From Sphingobacteriales bacterium 50-39 (GTDB lineage Bacteria > Bacteroidota > Bacteroidia > Chitinophagales > Chitinophagaceae), in assembly GCA_001898505.1 (NCBI GenBank), contig MKTZ01000010.1, positions 290,741-354,740 on the forward strand: DNA of 64,000 nucleotides, in the 5' to 3' direction. Every line of letters begins with the position of its first letter. The first letter of the stretch is position 1. The notes beneath the pieces were generated by a model that was given only the letters and a program-made list of their open reading frames with translations, was not told the origin of the DNA and ran no database searches. The position numbers and the translations under genes are program-made. Of this stretch, positions 59,998 through 64,000 are shown piece after piece.

Positions 59998-62900
59998 ATG
60001 AACACCAGAATTACCTTTATAAGGGGAGCCGTGTTGACGTTGTTGCTGATAGGTATTCAGCATATCGGTCTTTCACAGAATTGCCGTGAGCTTACCGCTA
60101 CGTACACCGTATTCGAGTCCAGGTGTACGGCTACCGGAGCTGTGCAGGTAAGAACCACCGGCGGCACTGGGAACTACAACTATAAGATAGATGGCCCTTC
60201 CCCTGTAGATTATACCTCATCGAGCTATATCACAGGTCTTCAACCTGGCACCTATACACTTACTGTCAAAGACATTTCCACCAATTGTATCATCACTATT
60301 CCGAACATTGTCGTACCGGGGACCTATGTGACGCCCAAATTCGGTCTTACCGAGACGGATGTCACCTGTACGAATGGCAGCGACGGTACTATATCTGTCG
60401 CCGGGGCCCAAAATGGCCGGCAGCCTTATGCCTTCAAACTGGTGGCTCCATCTCCGACGGGAGTAGGGGTAACGAACAGCACCGGCAGCTTCACGGGGCT
60501 CAACCCCGGTACCTATTACGTACAGATGACGGATAGCTGCGGTGGTATCCAGACCCGAACTATAAGCATCCAGAACTATACATGGTCCATCACATCTGCT
60601 ACGGTGACCCTATCGAGCTGTCAGACCTATAATGGAAAGATGGTGCTGACGGACAGCAAGGGAAATACGAACGCATCCGGAACGGCTTTTAATGGATTCC
60701 AATATGGAGTTGCCCGCAGCCCCGGAGATACTTCCTGGTATACGACGCCCAACTTTACTTTCAGTATTGGCGATGCCAGAACCATTTCACTGGTGGCGAA
60801 GGACAGATGCGGAAATGTACAGGCGAGGAGCTGGTCGAACACTGTCATCCCATCTGTGGATGCCAATCCTGTTTTTTCGGGACAAGCCTGTACGACATTC
60901 AATGTGGCCATCACGGGTCAGACCAACCTGACCAATCCCCAGTATTGCCTGGTAGATGGCAGCGGACATGCTGTCAGCGGTCAGCCTTGTAATTCGACGG
61001 GTGTGTTCAGCAATGTACCATATGGATCGTATTGTATCAAGATCACCAATATCTGTTATGACACGGTGATCAGCCGTTGTTTTACGCAGACAAAATCTGT
61101 TCCGGCTGCGAGCGCGACTGCTGCGATCTCCAATTATACCTGTACTACTTTTACGGCTACGGTAACGGGTCAGACCAATCTGACGAATCCCCAATATTGT
61201 ATTGTGGATGCTGCCGGTGCTGCGGTAGCAGGTCAGGCCTGTAATACGACGGGGATATTCAACAACCTGCCATACGGCACCTATAAGATCAATGTAAAGG
61301 ATGGGTGTACGGGCACCATACTGCCGGTGACTGTCAACGGTACGAAGCGGACCCGTTCCGTCAGCAGTACGATCAACACGAGCAACCTGGGCTGCTCCAC
61401 ATTTACTGCGGTACTTTCGGGCGCGACCAATATGACCAATCCGCAATATTGTTTGCTGGATAATCTTGGTAACCAGATAATATGCAATACGACGGGTATC
61501 TTCACCAATATACCTTACGGGAACTATTGTATAAAGGTAACGGACGGTTGCGGCGACACAACCATTACCCGTTGTATCAATGTGACCAAGCCGGCGCCCA
61601 GCGGCGGAAGTCTTTCTGTGAGCAACAAGGGTTGCAGCTCCTATACGATAACCGTTACGGGCCAGAAGAATATTTTCAACGGTCAGTACTGTCTGCTGGA
61701 TGCCAGCGGCAACCAGATAGTTTGCAATACGACGGGTGTGTTCAACAATGTACCTTATGGTACGTACTGTGTAAAGACGACGGATGGCTGTACCAATGGC
61801 GTATTCACCAACTGTATAACGACGACGGCCCCTGTTCCTTCCGTAGGACCCGTGGTGATCTCCAACCAGACCTGTTCTACCTATACGGCTACTGTCAGCA
61901 ATCAGCAGAACCTTACCACTCCGCAATTCTGTCTTTATAATGCCAGCGGGGTCCAGGTAGGAGCCTGCAATACCACGGGTGTATTCAATGTCACCGGGTA
62001 TGGGTCCTATACGATAAAGACAACGGATGGATGTACGGGTCAGGTCTTTACTTCGCCCTATACCGCTGTGAAGCCGGTGTCGTCCGTCAATGCCAATGTA
62101 AGCTTTGCCAATCTGACCTGTACTTCGTTTGCCGTGACCGTCACCGGGCAAACCAATCTTACGGGGGCGCAATATTCCCTAAAAGACAATACGGGTACGG
62201 TGGTGGCTACGTCCACGACCGGCGTCTTTGCCAATGTCAGCTATGGGTCCTATTGTATTGAAATTACGAATGCGTGTAGGGATACGACGATAGACAGATG
62301 TTTTTCCCTGCAGCCGACTCCTGTAGGCGCCACGGCCACGGCCACTCCTTCCTGTACGTATGCTGCGACGGATCTGGACATCCGGGTGACCGCCGGTACG
62401 GGTCCCTATGTTGCGAAGGTATATGACACGTTATATAATCTTCTCAGCAGCGCCAGTTTCAGCGGCTCGACCACGACGATAAATGGTCTGCCATCGCTGC
62501 CAACAGCAGGGAAATACAAGGTAGTCATTACAGGCGCCTGCGGCAAACCGGATACCATCACGGTGGCGGCCCTCCCCAGCGTGGTCACACATTCTTATTC
62601 CATCACGCCTCAATGTCCTTCCAGTCTGAAGGCCAATGGATCGGGCACCCTGGTCATAACGGCCACCAGCAATCTTTCGGGTTTGAGCGTTGCCATTGTC
62701 AAACAGAATGGCGTGGCGGTGAACATTGGGTATTCCTTCCAATCGGGCAATAACTTTACGTTCAGCAACCTGGATGCGGCCACCTATGTACTGGCCTATA
62801 CGTTTGCGGCTTGTACTTCCACCGTATATGATTCACTGGTCGTACCTGTCTATACCTTCCCCAGCCTGGCGAAGTCATCCGCCTATCAGTGTGACAACAA

Positions 62901-63915
62901 CAGCTTCAGCGTGGGCGCCTCTGTCTCGGGTGGTATCGGGCCATTCACCTATGAGATCATTGCCAGCAATCCTACGACGCCCAGCCTGGTCACAGCGCCG
63001 CAAAGCAATCCTATATTTTCCATCAACAACAATACACAGTACAACCTTGTACGGCTGCGTGCCACAGACGCCTGCGGCAACGCCGCCCTCAATGACGTGA
63101 GCATTCTTCCCCTGGCCAATACGATCGTCACTGCCAGCTCGGATTGTATCAATCAAGGTACTACCTTATCGACCGAGTCGATACCGAATGCCACGTACAG
63201 CTGGTATAAGAAATCCAAGACGGGTGACAGTACCTTGTTGGCCACCGGCTCGCCGACGTACACGATCGCGACTGTACGGTTCAGCGATACCGGTCTTTAT
63301 GTGGCCAAGACCTCTGTCAATTCGGGATGTATGATAAGGGTAGCATATTTCCGGATCACGGGTACCTGTGGGACCGTGCTGCCTGTGGGTGTCACACTGG
63401 AAGGACGGCAGCTATCCGGGGGCAATCAGCTGATCTGGAATGCTTCCAACACCGGTATCACGGCGTATGAGGTGCAACGCAGCAATGGGATAAATGCGCC
63501 TTATGACGCCATTGGTACCGTACCCGGAGGTTCTTCGGATGGCAATTATATGTTTATGGACCATGCTCCCGGACAGGGCGGCCATTTATACCGGTTGCAT
63601 ATCTTCTATAATGGCGGAGGCGACAGCTATAGCAATACAGTGTCGTTGGGAGGGAATGGTGAGCCGGTGGTATCGGTGTACCCGAACCCGGTGAGCAGGC
63701 AGCTGAATATAAGGATACAGGGAGAGCCGGATCAGCGATACCTGGTGGCCCTGTACAATGTGATAGGGCAGTGCATCTTTACCAGGATGGTAGATAATAT
63801 ATCGGCGCCCATACTGTACGAGCGAAATGCTTCCACGCCGACAGGGATGTATATCCTGAAGGTGCTCAATACGGTGACGGGGGCCTATAGTACATACAAG
63901 ATACCGTTCAAATAA
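59998..63915 (+). CDS. SprB-like repeat adhesin with T9SS C-terminal domain
   Basis: This 1305-residue exported protein has a signal peptide (VLTLLLIGIQHIGLSQ). The first ~290 residues contain SprB-like segments with GTYTLTVKD and GTYYVQMTDSCGG. Residues ~292-779 are six tandem domains of about 80 residues, each with a conserved cysteine pattern and a PYG(S/T/N)Y(C/K)IK core. Further beta-sandwich segments follow, and the last ~75 residues (VYPNPVSRQLNIRI ... YNVIGQCIF ... TGMYILKV) form a type IX secretion domain. Such proteins are secreted adhesins; SprB itself supports gliding in Flavobacterium. No glide genes are nearby, so a motility role is not shown. Confidence 0.82.
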   Translation: MNTRITFIRGAVLTLLLIGIQHIGLSQNCRELTATYTVFESRCTATGAVQVRTTGGTGNYNYKIDGPSPVDYTSSSYITGLQPGTYTLTVKDISTNCIITIPNIVVPGTYVTPKFGLTETDVTCTNGSDGTISVAGAQNGRQPYAFKLVAPSPTGVGVTNSTGSFTGLNPGTYYVQMTDSCGGIQTRTISIQNYTWSITSATVTLSSCQTYNGKMVLTDSKGNTNASGTAFNGFQYGVARSPGDTSWYTTPNFTFSIGDARTISLVAKDRCGNVQARSWSNTVIPSVDANPVFSGQACTTFNVAITGQTNLTNPQYCLVDGSGHAVSGQPCNSTGVFSNVPYGSYCIKITNICYDTVISRCFTQTKSVPAASATAAISNYTCTTFTATVTGQTNLTNPQYCIVDAAGAAVAGQACNTTGIFNNLPYGTYKINVKDGCTGTILPVTVNGTKRTRSVSSTINTSNLGCSTFTAVLSGATNMTNPQYCLLDNLGNQIICNTTGIFTNIPYGNYCIKVTDGCGDTTITRCINVTKPAPSGGSLSVSNKGCSSYTITVTGQKNIFNGQYCLLDASGNQIVCNTTGVFNNVPYGTYCVKTTDGCTNGVFTNCITTTAPVPSVGPVVISNQTCSTYTATVSNQQNLTTPQFCLYNASGVQVGACNTTGVFNVTGYGSYTIKTTDGCTGQVFTSPYTAVKPVSSVNANVSFANLTCTSFAVTVTGQTNLTGAQYSLKDNTGTVVATSTTGVFANVSYGSYCIEITNACRDTTIDRCFSLQPTPVGATATATPSCTYAATDLDIRVTAGTGPYVAKVYDTLYNLLSSASFSGSTTTINGLPSLPTAGKYKVVITGACGKPDTITVAALPSVVTHSYSITPQCPSSLKANGSGTLVITATSNLSGLSVAIVKQNGVAVNIGYSFQSGNNFTFSNLDAATYVLAYTFAACTSTVYDSLVVPVYTFPSLAKSSAYQCDNNSFSVGASVSGGIGPFTYEIIASNPTTPSLVTAPQSNPIFSINNNTQYNLVRLRATDACGNAALNDVSILPLANTIVTASSDCINQGTTLSTESIPNATYSWYKKSKTGDSTLLATGSPTYTIATVRFSDTGLYVAKTSVNSGCMIRVAYFRITGTCGTVLPVGVTLEGRQLSGGNQLIWNASNTGITAYEVQRSNGINAPYDAIGTVPGGSSDGNYMFMDHAPGQGGHLYRLHIFYNGGGDSYSNTVSLGGNGEPVVSVYPNPVSRQLNIRIQGEPDQRYLVALYNVIGQCIFTRMVDNISAPILYERNASTPTGMYILKVLNTVTGAYSTYKIPFK
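60871..62334 (+). repeat. Six tandem ~80-residue repeats in the adhesin
   Basis: Units begin with a C-(T/S)-(T/S)-(F/Y) strand (for example ACTTFNVAITGQ, TCTTFTATVTGQ, GCSTFTAVLSGA). They continue with a PQ(Y/F)C-L-type strand and CNTTG(V/I)F, and end with PYG-Y-x-IK and a DGC-type turn. In the last unit the NPQYC and CNTTG cysteines are lost. The repeats are similar but not identical at the DNA level, so this is not a CRISPR array. Confidence 0.8.
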
Positions 63916-63925
63916 AATAAAAGAG

Positions 63926-63955
63926 GCCGTCTCATAAATAATGAGGCGGCTTTTT
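63926..63955 (+). terminator. Rho-independent terminator after the adhesin gene
   Basis: GCCGTCTCAT (63926-63935) and ATGAGGCGGC (63941-63950) pair, with one G-T pair, around an AAATA loop and are followed by TTTTT. It lies 10 bases after the stop codon. Confidence 0.8.
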
Positions 63956-64000
63956 AATTTATAGGACTGGATGGTGGTTGCTGTATTTATTGGTTGGATC

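Noticed and set aside
60787..62172. 461-residue minus-strand frame inside the adhesin gene
   Set aside because: Its repetitive pattern simply mirrors the repeats of the adhesin on the other strand.
60871..62334. CRISPR array
   Set aside because: The repeats are about 240 bases, diverged and in frame within one protein; there are no short identical direct repeats with spacers and no cas genes.

Overview
The window looks like the chromosome of a Bacteroidota bacterium, most likely a Chitinophagaceae member close to Chitinophaga. The signs are two ECF sigma/FecR signalling operons, SusC/SusD pairs, type IX secretion C-terminal domains, a bacillithiol synthesis gene, glutaminyl cyclase, HU-CCDC81-type and LA_2272-type proteins, and promoters of the Bacteroidota TTTG / TAnnTTTG type. 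No rRNA, tRNA, CRISPR array, insertion sequence or phage block was found. Assignment to genus level is inference.

Layout. 1-7150 (+): the tail of a SusD-like lipoprotein and four secreted hydrolases (ceramidase-like, PqaA-like, alkaline-phosphatase-like, and a GDPD / esterase / YdjC three-enzyme fusion), apparently one accessory degradation operon. 7117-8512 (-): thioesterase, membrane protein and DoxX. 8839-15116 (+): a large TPR protein, a plug-less outer-membrane barrel, a membrane-anchored HU-CCDC81-type protein and a methyltransferase. 15119-20812: glutaminyl cyclase, a T9SS-secreted M43 protease and a VCBS/UnbV lipoprotein. 20873-36191 (+): a self-contained glycan utilisation locus (ECF sigma, FecR, SusC, SusD, then a GH89-GH35 fusion and a GH92-LamG protein), with a strong terminator-like hairpin between susD and the enzymes. 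36142-39435 (-): modABC and a FAD oxidoreductase. 39736-40515 (+): arylamine N-acetyltransferase. 40542-46443 (-): a second sigma/FecR operon in which the STN signalling domain sits on a surface-repeat protein instead of on the TonB receptor. 46634-51630: an ORF6N protein, an orphan FtsX/MacB-like permease, and a convergent alkylation-repair pair (AlkA, Ada-like). 51794-55851: a secreted RraA-like protein with a BASS transporter, an exported DinB-like protein and dihydrolipoyl dehydrogenase. 55988-63915 (+): BshB1, a fatty acid desaturase, the AguB/AguA agmatine-to-putrescine pair, and a 1305-residue repeat adhesin with a T9SS tail.

The strongest leads are: the GH89-GH35 fusion with its upstream hairpin, which suggests stepwise removal of alpha-GlcNAc and then beta-Gal; the split STN / surface-repeat sensor operon; the three-enzyme lipase-like fusion; and a small double-hairpin repeat (REP-like), one copy of which lies in frame inside a fecR gene.
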